Positions 1 to 12,080 of a stretch of 64,000 nucleotides of DNA are shown here, in pieces. The notes under the pieces are model-generated. The model saw only the letters and a list, made by a program, of their open reading frames with translations. It was not told the DNA's origin and ran no database searches. Every line of letters starts with the position of its first letter. Position 1 is the stretch's first letter. Both the position numbers and the translations under genes were made by a program. This DNA comes from Trametes villosa (taxonomy: Eukaryota > Basidiomycota > Agaricomycetes > Polyporales > Polyporaceae), in assembly GCA_002964805.2 (NCBI GenBank), contig PUDQ02000027.1, positions 1 to 64,000 on the forward strand, in the 5' to 3' direction.

Positions 1-1498
1 GACTAGATGTTGTGCGCACATTGTCACTGTCGTTCCGTGTCGTTACGTCTAATGCAAGCTGTCGGGTTTTCGCATCGCAGGACACATACCCCGGTCTCGC
101 CTCGCCGGCGCGCAGCCACGCGCCCCCGCCCGTTGCGTCATCCCGCCCGCCCGTCCTGTTGCTCCCGCTCGTATCTATATAGCCTCTTCTCTGGTCCTCC
201 TACGTTATCCGCTTTTCGCTGTCGTCGACCGTCTCGCTTGTTTTCACATACTTATCGCACATCTCCACGAACGTTTGCGCCCCAGGCGCGTCCCCTCCTT
301 CGACTTCCTCGGACATGCACAAACATACAGTATACCCTCCATCCTCGGGACGCTCTCTCCTCTTTCTCCTTTTTCTTCTACTTCTTGTTTCGCTCTGCCC
401 CCGGATCTAGACGCCGTTTCTCTTTCGCCTCCATCGCTAATACTCACTCTTGTGGACTTGTACATACGTAGCACGCGTTCGGGACGTGTCTGCCCCTGCG
501 CCGTCGACGGCCGCGCTACCCGCGGCCTCATCATGTAGGATGCGGACGGGTCCGAATACAAGAAGCAGCAATAGCGCCCTCGTGTATGCTCTAGCTCCTC
601 GAACCCCCGCTGAAACAGATGTCCGCTAGCGCTGCATTCAACGAACCCCGCCGGCGCTGGGCACGGTAGGCGTCGATCAAGGTTGCCTCCGCGCGCGCTG
701 GCAGTGGACGCCCGGTCTCTGGTAGTCGGTGGGCGGGTTCCTGGTTCTGGCCCGCGAGCTCGATCGCCCTCGGGAGAACGTGCGCTGCTCCACGGCGGCA
801 GGGCGGCGGGACCTCGACGCCGTCGGCAGCCATCGACGTTACCGCATACGATGTTATTGCGACGCCACACGCCGCCGTGTATGCTTGTGGGTCCGACGGC
901 GCTGTACCCGGGCGTTGCGAGTGTGGTACTAAACCACTCTGCGGCGCAGTACATGACTTGGGAGCAGTTCTCCATGATTCTTGAACCCCTCGAACAACTT
1001 TAAGCTTGGAGCGCAGCCGAAAGAGTGCTATATAAATCCATGACATTCATGCCGCCGATATGAACAACAGTGACGGTCTGCGAACCTAGCAAGAAGGGGA
1101 GTGCGATCTATGATACAGGGTGTACATGCGCGCACGCGCGGATTACGACGGGCCCCCGGAGCCAGGGAGGAGACGGTAACGGTACGTGGGGCGGCATAAA
1201 TATCCTTGAGCGACGATGAGAGCGATGAGGAGAAAGACAGATGGAGATGCACAAGCGACAGAATCCAGGCTGAAAGGAAGAGGATGGGGAGAGGAAGGAC
1301 AGGGAGGGTGTGCTGCTGTAAGAGCATTACATATCAGAATACATTATGTATGTCACCAGTGCGAAAGCGAATGAGTGAAGTGCAGCGAGACCGAGCGGGA
1401 ACGAACGTGCAGAGGGTAGGTGGGCTACATGCAGGCAGAGTCTAAATCTGAACTCATAAAAAGTCAGAATGGCGGGGGTGGCGGAAGAGACACGACGC
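1..1498. other. No supported gene (left edge)
   Basis: Several open frames overlap here on both strands, but none shows a recognisable domain, splice pattern or biased composition that would favour it. The first 450 bases are pyrimidine-rich on the plus strand, with a TATA-like tatata near 172-180. This resembles a fungal promoter or 5' leader, but I cannot attach a coding region to it. The part near 1,400-1,498 is probably the 3' flank of the minus-strand gene that ends at 1499. Confidence 0.4.
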
Positions 1499-3439
1499 TC
1501 ATAGCAAGAACGCCATCTCGCTCAACCGCCTGCTCTCGTCGTCCTCGATCGCGTGCGCCTGGTGCAGAATGCTGCCGCGACTATGCATCGTCGGCGCAAG
1601 CGCCTGGCGCGGGCGCGGGCCCACGCCCGTCGTGCGCCCCTGCACCGGCACCGGACCCCCTCCCGCGCCGCCAGGGAAGGACGTCGGCGGGAGGCGCGAG
1701 CCGTCGAACATGCGCGCGCGCTTCGGGCCAAGCTCGGGCTGCGACGCGGCCGTGTCGACGGACGAGCGCGGGCGCGGCTGCAGCTTCGAGGTGAGCCCGC
1801 CCGAGAATGCGCGGCGGAGGTTGGACATGGACGAGGACGTGCGCGCGTTGCTGCTGTTGGTGGAGCTCTGTGAATCGGAGCTGTCAGTTTGGGCTGGATG
1901 AGAATGTGGTGAGGGACAACTCACGTCTGAAGACTTCTTCCCGAAGAGGCTGAACGACTTGCGATTGTGCTGCGCCTCCGCGGCCTGCTCCGCCGTCTGC
2001 GTCCTCTGTGGGCGCGGCCTCGCCGCCGGGATTGAAACCGGGATCGGCGGCATAGGCGCAGCCTGCCCGAACTCACCCTCCTCGGACGAGTCCGTCTCCT
2101 CAATGGACGACTGCATCAACCCGCCAGACACTCGCGCAGACGCCTTCGCCTTCACCTGCGCCTGCACCTCGTCGCCGCTGCGCCGCGCACGCACCCCAGT
2201 GTGGCTCTGGTCGGACGAGTGCGACGTCGAGCCATGCGAGATGGACGCGTCGCGCTGGCAGGACAGCGTCGTCGGCGTCGGGAGCGTCGAGTCCGCGCCG
2301 GACGAGGACACCGTGCGCGTGGGCGAGAGCGCGGGGAGCGTCGTCGACCGGCTCCCGCTGCTTGCGCTGCTCGTCGAGTGGCCCAGGAGCGGCGGGTGTG
2401 GCTGGCCGCGTCCCGAGCCCAGGGTGGCCTGGCGGCCGCGCGCTTGCGGCGGGGCCGTGCTCGCGTTCGCGTTCGACTCCGAGTCGGAGATGGCGGCGAC
2501 GGCGAGCGTGATGAGCTGTGCGGGCTCCTTCGCCTTCTCTTTCGATGGGCGTTGGGTTGTCACCACGATCGGAGGCGGCTTCTCCTTGCGCGGCTTCGCG
2601 CGCACCGTCCCCGAGGGCGACGCGGTCTCCTCCGTGGGCGACTCGCTCAAAACTGTGGCAGGCTGCACGGTCGAAGGATCCGTGGATGTGGTGACCGAGA
2701 GCGACGTCGGCGTCGGGGCGTCGGTCGAGGAGCGGAGCCAGCGCGACACCTTCTCCGTCACGGCGCTAGAGTGGCTCGACGGGCTGCCGGGCGGATCGCG
2801 CGGCGGCGCGTCGCGGTTCGCCGCCGCATCCGCTACGCTGGGAAAGCTTTCGACCGCCGCCTCCATCGCGGACACGTCCTCCTTCGAGGCGACGAGCGTC
2901 GGCTGCAGCGCGCTGCGGTCCCCGATCTTCCCATCATAGCTCGCGCGGCGCGTCGCGTCGTCTTCCACCACGTCGAGTGACGGCCTCCCACTCGCGCTCG
3001 TGTTGGCGTCCTGGTTGCGCGCGAGCCACGCCTCGCGGATCTTCTTCGCCTCGCTCTCCTCCGCGTCCTTGTCCTCGACGACGACGGTGTAGCGCCGATC
3101 GAGCTCCGCCTCCTGCTCGCTGAGGGGCACCATGAACCCGTGCGCGTCGCGGTACGCGCTCGAGGCCGGGAGCAGCCCGCGCGCGCGCAACGCCGCCTGC
3201 CGCTGCTCGCGCGACGTGAAGTCGTTCGGCGGCGCCGCGGGCACGGGCGCCTTGGGCATGCGGAGCGCCGAGCGCTTCCGCTCGGGGGCCCCGATGGTCA
3301 GTGGGGGTGCGTGCGGCGATTTTGCGGACGTCGAGGCGGAGGGGGTGGGGGTGCTCGCGCCGCGAAGTTTGCTCGTGAAGCGCCGGAAGAGGTTGGGCGC
3401 GGCGCTCTGCGTTTGTGACTGCGAGCGTGAGGGGGGCAT
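1499..3439 (-). CDS. Uncharacterised Ser/Pro-rich protein, 646 aa
   Basis: This is a single-exon minus-strand frame of 646 residues. I do not recognise the family. The frame is open a little further upstream, but the first ATG is at 3439, preceded on the minus strand by gcgacg. The N-terminus is basic and polar (MPPSRSQSQTQSAAPNLFRR). Residues about 75-150 are the most protein-like part: a Glu/Arg-rich, probably helical stretch with PLSEQEAELDRRYTVVVEDK followed by KKIREAWLARNQ. The remainder is long, Ser/Thr/Pro-rich and low in complexity, which suggests disorder and possible phosphorylation. No signal peptide, membrane segment or catalytic motif is visible. The C-terminus ends DDESRRLSEMAFLL. 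Its length and the lack of stops in GC-rich DNA support coding, but GC-rich sequence also lengthens chance frames. The conserved-looking N-terminal third is the better argument. Confidence 0.7.
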   Translation of the reverse strand: MPPSRSQSQTQSAAPNLFRRFTSKLRGASTPTPSASTSAKSPHAPPLTIGAPERKRSALRMPKAPVPAAPPNDFTSREQRQAALRARGLLPASSAYRDAHGFMVPLSEQEAELDRRYTVVVEDKDAEESEAKKIREAWLARNQDANTSASGRPSLDVVEDDATRRASYDGKIGDRSALQPTLVASKEDVSAMEAAVESFPSVADAAANRDAPPRDPPGSPSSHSSAVTEKVSRWLRSSTDAPTPTSLSVTTSTDPSTVQPATVLSESPTEETASPSGTVRAKPRKEKPPPIVVTTQRPSKEKAKEPAQLITLAVAAISDSESNANASTAPPQARGRQATLGSGRGQPHPPLLGHSTSSASSGSRSTTLPALSPTRTVSSSGADSTLPTPTTLSCQRDASISHGSTSHSSDQSHTGVRARRSGDEVQAQVKAKASARVSGGLMQSSIEETDSSEEGEFGQAAPMPPIPVSIPAARPRPQRTQTAEQAAEAQHNRKSFSLFGKKSSDVSCPSPHSHPAQTDSSDSQSSTNSSNARTSSSMSNLRRAFSGGLTSKLQPRPRSSVDTAASQPELGPKRARMFDGSRLPPTSFPGGAGGGPVPVQGRTTGVGPRPRQALAPTMHSRGSILHQAHAIEDDESRRLSEMAFLL

Positions 3440-5797
3440 CGTCGCGCTGGGAGCAAATAGTGTGAGCAACGGGTATGCAGAGGGGCGAGTGCTATATGGC
3501 AGGGGCAGGGGCCCGCGCGGGCGCCAAAAGGATTAGGAATGCACACGACGGATAAACCGAGTATGGGCAGGTGTGGGTGGGTGCGATCGAGTGGGTGCGG
3601 AAGCAAGTGCGGCCCTGGGCCAGACCGCAATGGACAGCACGGGTGGAATGGAGTGACGTACGGTTGTGGGGGCAGCCTCGAGGGGCCCGACTTTGGCGGC
3701 GGAGGGGGCGTTCGTGCGTCGGCGGCCACTGCGGGCGCGGAGGGACGTTCTGCAGGGCGTGGTCGCGGTGCGGATGCGCTGCGCGGGCGACGTCAGTACG
3801 CAGACTTTAAATCCAGAATTTCCTGCCGGAGCCGCAAGCGATGGGGGACATAGCGATCCGCATCACGACAATGAGAATGGCCTTCTCGGGTAGCGGCCGG
3901 GGGCTGGATGGGGACATTTGGGCATGATCGCAGTACGTACCTGGCATGAGCTTGCGGGGCAGCCTCCTGGGGCAAGGGTGGTAGTGCCGTGTTCTTCATG
4001 TCCGGCACGGGTATCTCGCTGTCGTCCTCGGAAGGGGTATGTGCGGGGTCACTGTCGTGAAATCAGGTCAGACGAGCTATCCCGATAGCCTCTCAGAGGG
4101 GAATGGACGGGAGGAAGCGCGAAAAGTAGCGGAGGGATGTGTCCAGGTAGTGGTAGGTGGCAAGGAGGAGGGAGCTGGGTATATTCCCCGCCTGGTTGCC
4201 GGGGTAGCGGGGAGTGGGAGCGGAGGCACATGGCTGGTCACTGGAGGACCGTACCCGCAATAGGCACAGCAACCGGAAGAGACATTGCCCAGTCCCCCGA
4301 AAGATCGGCGTGCCAGGCGTGGGCATGCGAGCACAAATCAAGGTATAACTTCGGGAGGGCGTGTTCCATTCCCGCAGTCATAGAAAAGAAAGATGGGACT
4401 GACCAGCTTCCGCCGCGTTGTTCCCACTTCGCTTCTGGCGGGTCACGGTCCAGGCGCGCGGCGTCTGTTGCGGTGAACTCGCGCGGAAGCCTGCGCGCGT
4501 CGGAGCGGGCGGCGCTGAGGCGCAGGCTGGCGCGTTTGGTGCTGGCGGTGCGTGCGGGGCTGGCCTTGTTCTTGCCGACGGAGAAGAGGGCGAAGCGCGG
4601 CTTCGACCTGGGCGCGGGCTGGGGCATTGTCGACGGCCAAGTGGGTATGTGGGGGTATCTGCGAGGAGGGGTCCGGAACGCGTCGGGGATGGGGGGCGGC
4701 TGGACTGTGTTTTTGTATGGCCAGGGACGGACGCTAGGGCGGTCAGGTGGTATGTCGGGAGGGCCTGGCAGATGGAAGCACGAGGGACGCGATCGCGGCA
4801 GGAGAGCCGTCCCGGTCGCAGACACGGGCGCAGACGACGGCTGGCGGGGGAGGCGGCGGCGGGGCGAGGGCGAGAGGGCGGACGGGTGCCATGCTGGGCG
4901 GCGTGGATATGTTTTATGGGTCAGGAAGCGAAGACGACCGCCCTCGGACGGTGTCACAGCGGTCGGCGGTCAACCGACCCAGTCCACGCGCCGCCCACCG
5001 ATCGGCGCGTCCCATCACCTCCCCGCGGCAACCGCCGGCCCCCGCACCTCCTCCCCCGGTCCCCCGCATCCGCAGCCGCCACTCGCACCTCGTGCCTGTT
5101 GCCCGTCGCCGCTCCTCCTCTCGACGCCCTCGCGCTGCAACCGCGTTCTGTCAGAAGCAGCCGCGACGCCCAGCGGACGACGACGCGCACTCGTCCGCCC
5201 TGCGTTCCGTGCCTCCGCTCGGCGCGCCGCTAGCGACGCGCAGCGCTCAGACGGGCCCTGCATCATTGATCTCCGCACATCCTGATGAGCCGCCGCACCC
5301 CAATCTTTCGCACCGCTCAGTCTCGCTCGCTGACTCCTTTGGTGTCCTCCATACTCGACGCGCACCTCCATATCCTGTCTGGAATGCAATGCGGCGCGTT
5401 GCGGACACCGAAGCATGCTAATGTTGACATCTCTCGAACGCCATCGCGTTCTCCGTCAAGCACCGCGCGCCCGCCGGGCCATGGTTGCTCGCAATGCCGA
5501 CGTACACCGACGTCAGGGCAAGGCTGCGACTATCCCTGTCCTCCCATCTCCGCGACCCCTGATACTGATGAGATTGAGTAGGTAACTTTTACGCCCGCGT
5601 CGTGCTGTGCACCTCTCATCCGTCCTATAGGCTGCATTCCAGAGGCCCGTCTCACTCCCTCTCCGTTGTCTCGCGAGAATGGTATACGGCCCACAGACCA
5701 GCATTGCCCCGTCGCGCGTGCGGCGTCGGACACCACGATGCAGGGCTCCATCGCGCATCGAGCCACTCAACTGCCCATCTCGGCTCGCGGGACACAG
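3440..5797. other. No supported gene
   Basis: This region lies upstream of the minus-strand gene that starts at 3439. It includes that gene's promoter and a long GC-rich stretch with overlapping open frames on both strands (for example 4137-5285 plus and 4238-4957 minus). They shadow each other and carry no recognisable domain. A G-rich stretch with several runs of three or more G lies around 4844-4890. I see no gene I can defend. Confidence 0.4.
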
Positions 5798-5799
5798 TA

Positions 5800-5823
5800 C
5801 TGTACCATTTCGACCTGATGTTC
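5800..5823 (+). repeat. Terminal inverted repeat, copy 1, 3' end
   Basis: It begins CTGTACCATTTCGACC and continues TGATGTTC. It matches the inverse of 10245-10268 at 23 of 24 positions and is preceded by TA at 5798-5799. Confidence 0.93.
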
Positions 5824-6020
5824 TCGTCACAGGTCACAGAGGGTCTTGAACTTTGGGTGTCACAGGTCACCGGGGGGTCTGAACTTTCGCGTCCCAGAAT
5901 GTCACAAAGCGATTTTCCCGCTTTTTTAAGAGGATCCAAGGCCTCAAACCTTGTTTTTCTGGCTCCTACAGGTCATATGTATCCATCCGAGTCATTGAAT
6001 CAATTGTAGTGCATCAGATA

Positions 6021-9000
6021 CTAGTACAGTCGTCCCTTCTTCGTTGGCGGGCACGAAGGAGGGCTGGGTTCCGCTTTGGGTGCAGCAAGCGCCGGAAGTG
6101 GCGCGAAGGCGCTCATCTCGTGAACGTCGGCGCCGGCGGCGAACGCGTCTCTCGCGACGACTCCCTCCTCCCTCTGCTCGTCCTCGGACTCGCTCCATCC
6201 TGTCGTCCCATCTACCTCGTCAACACCTTGAGCCTGTCTCTGGTCATACCATGCATCTTGCTTGCCCTCGAAGTCGTGCTCGGGATCTTCCTGCGGGCCA
6301 CAAGCCTCTATGTCTCCCCACTGGTCCACCCGGAACTCTGCAGTCGATGTGGCCGTTGCCGAAGATCCGCTACAGGCGACGACCTGGGAGACCGGAACTG
6401 TGACATCGTCGATGTGCTCGGGATCATCGTCGAAGGGGCATGCTGGCTCGGCCGGAAGAGGTAAGTCCTCCACGCTGCTGTCGGCGACGTTGTTCAAGGA
6501 CGATTGCGTCCATCGGGCAGGATCCTCGGCCTGGAGCTTCGAGACAAGCTTCTGCGCCTGGGTGCTTTGAAGGCTTTCCTGCGACAGGTTCAGAGTGCAG
6601 TCATCGCCCACCCGACAGATCTCGAAGGCCTGCTAGTATGTGAGTACATATCCCGTTTGCAGAAGCGATAAATGCGCACCTTTTTGACCAGGTCGGGGCT
6701 GTTTATAGCATGGTATGCTTGAACGAGCCAGCGTACGCTCCGGTCCCGTAGTACGCCCAACCGGGTGTCGAACTTGAAGGGGACGGGCTCCTGCCCCAAG
6801 GCGGTACGTCGTTTGTTCTCCTCCAGTGATGTGCGTGCCTCGTTCACCAGGTCTTCCTGTTGCGCCTGACGGATGGCCTGCTTGAGAGGCCTCTGGATGC
6901 CGGTATCGCAGGGCTGGAAGAGACCCGTGCACCCGCCTGGTACGTACTCTCGGATAATCCACGGATAGGTTTCGCTCAACCACGTCCGGAACTCTTTGCC
7001 ACGGTGCACTGACCAGACGTCAAGCTGGAGGAGGCACCGCTGTGCCTCAGGGAGCCCAAGCGCCTTCTTCTGGTCCTCGAAGTAAGGCACGAGGATGTCC
7101 TTCACATAGGCCTGCATGAGGGGGAGCGTCGACCAGTAGGTAGATGTCTTGGAAGGCTCGAAGCGGATGCCCAGCGCGTCGGCGATCGCCCTGTCAATCG
7201 CGTCCATGCTGGGGCAGGACCTGAGTGACTTCCCGTGCCAGATCACCTGGAAGGGGAGGGCGGCGCCACCTGCTGAGACCCCGACGACGATGGTGAACGC
7301 CCGCTTCTCCTCTGCACCGAGGAGCGACACCTGTTTCGACCCGATTTGCTCGTACGTCATGCGCGATGGCGACTGAAGGTGGATGTTCGTCTGATCGATG
7401 TTGACTCGCAGCTCGGCAGGGATAGCGTGCTCCGCGATTGCGCGGGCTTGACGTGCGAAAGAATCGCGACACTGCTCGGTTGCGTCCGCCGGGATCTTTT
7501 GAGCGGCGCGCGTCGCCTTTCGGAGCGACCACCCCATCTCCTTATGGAGGAACTTTCGCATGAAGCTATCGCTGCATAGAAAGGTACGCCCACCAATCGT
7601 CTTCTGCAGGAGCTCCGGTGCTGACGTCTGGATGTGGGCAAGCATGACAGCACGAGCCGTGGGTAAGAGAACACTCAGTCCTCCCGCCCGGAAGGCCTTT
7701 AGCTCGCTGACAACCCCTTCGACAACGTCAGGTCTGCCCGCCTATACCGCACAAGTCGTTAGCACATGTACGTTAGCCGGGCAACTGAGCAGCATACCAA
7801 GATGCCCGTACGTGTACTTGGGGCTTTCTGTGCGAACCCCTGGACACGCTGCAGGACACTCGGCCTCCAAAGCCGAGTCTCGGGGTCGATGTAGCGTCCG
7901 ATGACTTGCTGCCTGAGGCGTCCGAAGTCGGTTTGGTTCCGAAGCTTCAGAACCCGTGTGATCTCGGCCGCGTTATACGGGTGCCCGACGAACAGTGCGG
8001 CGGAGGATATCTGGCTGAAGAGGAGGGGATGAAGCCAGTTCGACTTCGGCATTCCCTTTGGGGTCTCCTCAGCCTTCCGTTTGCGCCCTTGAGGCTTCTT
8101 GTTTGTCGGGACTTCCGCGGCAAGCACTTGGCGGGGATGAGACGCGAAGGGCACGAGAGCATTTGCCTTTCGGTCATCGTGCGGCTGTAGAGTCTTGACC
8201 TTAGCTGCGGGAATCTATACAAATTGTGTCAGTAATACGACATTGCCTGTCTTCAAAGAATCCTACCCGTTTGCCGTCTACAGTGCGGAGCCCTGCCCTA
8301 ATCTCGGCTGCCTTCTCGCGCTCACGTTGGGCTGCTTTCCTCAGGCGTGCGTTCTCACGCGCCTCCAGTGCCGCACGCTCCTTCGCCACAGCCTCTTCTC
8401 GCGCTCTCTCTGCATCTGCCTCTCGGTCACGATCGTGCTGCCGCCGGAGGTTCTCCGCATGCTCCTCCTTCGTCACCCGCCTCCAGCCCGGCATGTTCAG
8501 CAAACCGGACAGCTGCTTGCGGCTAGCTGCCCCTGGGCGAGATGGCTGAGGAGGAACCTGCGCGATGTGGCCTGATGCGAGAGGGGGAGCTGACACAGCT
8601 GGGGTCTTTGTGGCGGCCTCTACGGGCTGGGGGGGTGCCAGCACGTTTGTGCTAGGTAGTGGGGGTGCGGCGGGCTTCGGAGAGTCCTAAAACAGAGATC
8701 GGTCAGTCAGCTTTTCTCCTTTGCGGCATGACCTCCTGTTCTACTCACCTGTCTGACATACTGATGCGCAAGTTGTAGGTACTCCTGAAGACGGAAAGCT
8801 GGCGCAGCCGATGGGGACCAGAGTTCATCGCCAAAGCAGGCGTGCCGGATCGTGTTCGCCATCACGATACCACACGAGTGGCTGTCAGCCTGCCTCCCGC
8901 TAGCAAGATCATCGCCCCAGTGCCAGAGCCCTAGGTTCGAGAGCTGTAGCCACTTCTGAATGATGAGGACGTCTGGAGTCCAAGGCTCCTTCCCCAGTGA

Positions 9001-9852
9001 GTCTCCATACTTGATCTCCCGAGCCTCCGCATCCAGGCAGTAGACAACCCAGTGATTGTCATTGAAGTTCCACGGCAGATAGACTCGCTTCAGCTTCCGA
9101 GACGGGTGGCCGAGGCGACTAGCCAGCGCGCGAAGGGCGCTGAAGCAACGCGCAGTCTCGTACTCGGCCCAGTTCACGGCGCATCGACAAAGTGTCTCGT
9201 AAACCGTGAGGTCGTGCACCTCGACGGTACCGCGCAGCGTGGAATCCTCTGTGATACGGTGCGAGATGGTCCCCATGAGACTCTCGATGAGTGTTGTTGA
9301 CAGCCACCGATGTGACAGCAGTGCAGCCAGGTCGCGGCTCGCTGCGCCATGCGCACCATCTATTTTTGAGTCCCAGGGGAGATACGAGAGTGTCCGCAAT
9401 GCCTTCGTCGCCAACTGCGATGCTGCCGGATCCCCGCTCGCTCCAACACTTTCCAGCCACGTATGCGACACCGTCCAATCCTCCCGCGCCTGAAGAGCGC
9501 GAGTGGTTTGAATCCAGTACGTCACCATCCACAACGGTGTCGGCGTGTCACTGAACCTCAGATCCAGGAAGGATCTCGAGCCGGATGCTGCGGCGCCATC
9601 CAGCCCTTCCTGTAAGGAAAGCAGGATCCGCACTGGTGGGATAGGCCTTTTCCGTAAGAGGGCGTGATTGTCGGTGGGAAGTTGTGGTGAGAATGGGAAG
9701 GAAGCAATAGAAGTCGTCTTCGAAGCATCGATAGATGGGAGATTTTGATTGACGGCGAGGAGTTCGTTTATGGAGGATGTTGGCAAGACCCATGGAGAGG
9801 TAAAGGACGTGGGAGGGAGTAGCCAGTTCTTCTGCTGTGTAGCGGTGTTCAT
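6021..9852 (-). CDS. Ulp1 protease-DDD transposase fusion, copy 1
   Basis: This is the transposase gene of copy 1, predicted as 1,204 residues from five exons on the minus strand: 9852-8749, 8686-8267, 8214-7798, 7741-6680 and 6632-6021. All introns are GT..AG, 48-62 bp, and keep frame. The start was placed at 9852 (acaccATGaac, A at -3). An in-frame ATG 72 bases upstream is possible. The frames equal those of copy 2, where the domains and catalytic residues are described: a cysteine protease of the C48 family (His267, Asp284, Gln321, Cys327), a basic charged linker, a CENP-B-like helix-turn-helix, and a DDD nuclease (Asp763, Asp888, Asp926). I see no stop or frameshift, so this copy could encode a functional protein. 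That one gene encodes both activities is inferred from continuous splice phase, not from a transcript. Confidence 0.85.
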
Positions 9853-10244
9853 GGTGTAGAATTGAACACGGCAGACGTTGCTGGTTTGTGCCCAGCTTGA
9901 CTCCTGCGCGACGCACAAATGCATGTATTTGCCCGTTCACAGCGTAGTGACTGGCTCCCAATATGTTCATTCATTACAATCTGTATCTATATCAGCAATT
10001 TTGCCATGTTTGTAGGTAAATCGGGTAGGAAATGTCGTAGTTCCAGGCAGAGGCTGACCCATTTGCGGACCGCAACGCGAAGCGCCCAAAAGTAAAACAG
10101 CGCCAAGTTCGGGCGCCTAACGTCCTGCTGAACATTTACTGTGTCACACGCCCTCATGAACTGAACTTTGGGTCTTGTCACCGGTCACCCGGGGCTATGA
10201 ACTTTCCCGTCCGTAGTTCACCCATGTCACACGTCACAATGGCT

Positions 10245-10268
10245 GAACATTAGGTCGAAATGGTACAG
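10245..10268 (-). repeat. Terminal inverted repeat, copy 1, 5' end
   Basis: On the minus strand it reads CTGTACCATTTCGACC then TAATGTTC. It is followed on the plus strand by TA at 10269-10270. Confidence 0.93.
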
Positions 10269-10270
10269 TA

Positions 10271-12080
10271 CAAGGACACGCCGCGCAACCATCGGAGCGG
10301 CGCCGCTCCGATGCAGCACATGCTAGTCCCCGAACAAGGACTTCACTTGCGCGTATGCTCGACGGCGTCGCGGCCGGCTACCTCGCCTAGGCCGCCTATA
10401 TGCGACGCGACGTCGCGCTGCATTCCTGCTTCGGTGCCCTTCAAGCTGAAGCTCGACCGGGCGAGCCGGGTAGGCACCGGCATGCAGTAAGCGTTCTCAT
10501 CTGTGCTGTGCGGTGTCGGCGAGGGCTTCTTCCGTCACATCCGCCCTGTCCTTTGCTACGTATACCCAGGGCGCTCTCACGTCGAATTGCACTCCGGCAA
10601 CAGGGTTTTTGCATGGTAACCGCTTCCCATGACCATGGCCATGCGTCGTCGAGGGCCCTCGTTTTCGCCACGAGCATGGTGGCGTGTGGCCTGGTGTCGT
10701 TATATACGGCATGCCCGGATACGAGTATGACGAGTACGCTACCTCGCGTACTCTCTTCTCGCTCAACGGCCCGACGCTCTCCCTCCATTCGCCCCGACAA
10801 CGGCGTCCGCGAGAGGACGAGTTAGCGCGTGGCGGGGCGGCTACCGCTTCGCCACGACGACGGTGAGTACCCCGAGTCTATATATGCTTCTCAGACCTGT
10901 CCCATAGCCAATGGGTCGCGGCTCTCAGCGACGACGGGGGCACCCTTCTCCCGCACCGCAGGCTATCTGGCAAGGCGGACTTTGACAGTTCGCCGCAGAC
11001 GGCATCCGCGGCGGCGATGGATGGGTGGGTGTCTACCACGATTACGATTGTGCGGTGCCTTACAGCGTCGAGCCGCAGCGAGAAATTGCGGCACCGACAG
11101 CTTATAGGAGCGGGATGGGGCTGGATGCCCGAGCCATCTAGGGGACAAACTCAGCAGCCACACCAGGCCCTTGCCACCTTGCGAGGACACTCACGGCGTG
11201 GGTGCCGTGCACTTGATACGGCGGTGAGCAAGCCTTCTTCTGTCGTCTAGTATCTCGCCGGTACCGTCTCTAGTAAGTACCACGTCGTCGCTGATACCGA
11301 TACCGCACCGGGGTGCCTGGGGCACACTGGGCAGTCACTAGTCAGCACTCAGTCGCGGCCTAAGGACGGCCTGATCCCGAGTTCTCGAAGGTTGGAGTGA
11401 GTTTGGTCCGGGCTTGCTCCCGGGATTGTTTGCGAGCGGTCCCTGCTTCTTGCTCGGAGTATCACTAACTTAACTTGCCCTGTCTCGGCTGGCCTCGGAG
11501 GATCCGCCCGAGCCTTGGGGACACTGCTCGCGGCGTTCCTCGTCCGACCCGCGAGTACTATGCTTGCACTCCCATTCGTGCGGCTGGTAGACGGTGTGAG
11601 TATAGGATCGACGCGGAGTAGCTTAATGTACAAATTGGACAGAGGCAATCAGCTGTTCACTTGTGTTCGTTTAAAGAGGCTGTCGGCGATTTATGACGGC
11701 CAGGGCTGTGGATCGTACGGCGGCAATCCTGGCCATTGCAAGCGGCAAAGTCGATGTGAAGTTCGCATGTGATGAATTAACACGGACTGAAGTATGTGGT
11801 TAAAGAGGCTAATAGATACAGTATAGATCGTGGTAGAGATACAAGAAATAGATGGTGAGTGCGGGTATATGCTCTGTGTGCGAGCGGTGGTAGACCGTAT
11901 GGTAGTATGATGATACGATGCGAACAGGGATAGGAATGTAGGTAAGGAGGCGAAGTTCGAAGCGGTACAGCAGACGAGTCGGAACTGGCCATGTCCCGAC
12001 CCGCCGACCGAGCGGGCGAGTCTGCGGCTGGAGGAAGAGACGGCGTGGCCAAACGCCGCTTCCCCCTGCCAATCACAGAC
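10271..12080. other. No supported gene
   Basis: This lies between transposon copy 1 and the 3' end of the minus-strand membrane protein gene. Small frames occur on both strands (for example 10400-10825 plus and 11349-11648 minus), but they overlap and have no recognisable domain. I see no repeat or regulatory motif I can support. The last few hundred bases probably include the 3' flank of the gene ending at 12081. Confidence 0.4.

Larger units (their letters stand above)
5800..10268 (-). mobile_element. DNA transposon copy 1 (Ulp1-DDD transposase), 4,469 bp
   Basis: This is a complete element in minus orientation. Both ends carry an inverted repeat starting CTGTACCATTTCGACC, flanked by TA on each side (5798-5799 and 10269-10270), which matches the TA target duplication of Tc1/mariner/pogo-type transposons. 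It contains one five-exon gene (6021-9852). Every coordinate x in 5878-10268 maps to 27475-x in copy 2, so no net length difference separates the copies there, and all compared frames are identical in sequence. Compared with copy 2, this copy represents the uninterrupted element because it lacks the nested insertion. Near both ends lie short subterminal repeats built around GGTGACC, GTGACA and CCAAAGTTCA. Perfect frames and intact ends suggest recent activity. Confidence 0.93.

Noticed and set aside
1959..2939. Plus-strand open frame opposite the 646-aa minus-strand gene
   Set aside because: It is the antisense shadow of the minus-strand gene, and its repeats mirror that gene's Ser-rich codons.
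4137..5285. Long plus-strand open frame of 382 codons
   Set aside because: It is overlapped by comparably long frames on both strands, has no recognisable domain, and lies in GC-rich DNA where stop codons are rare. Composition alone explains it.
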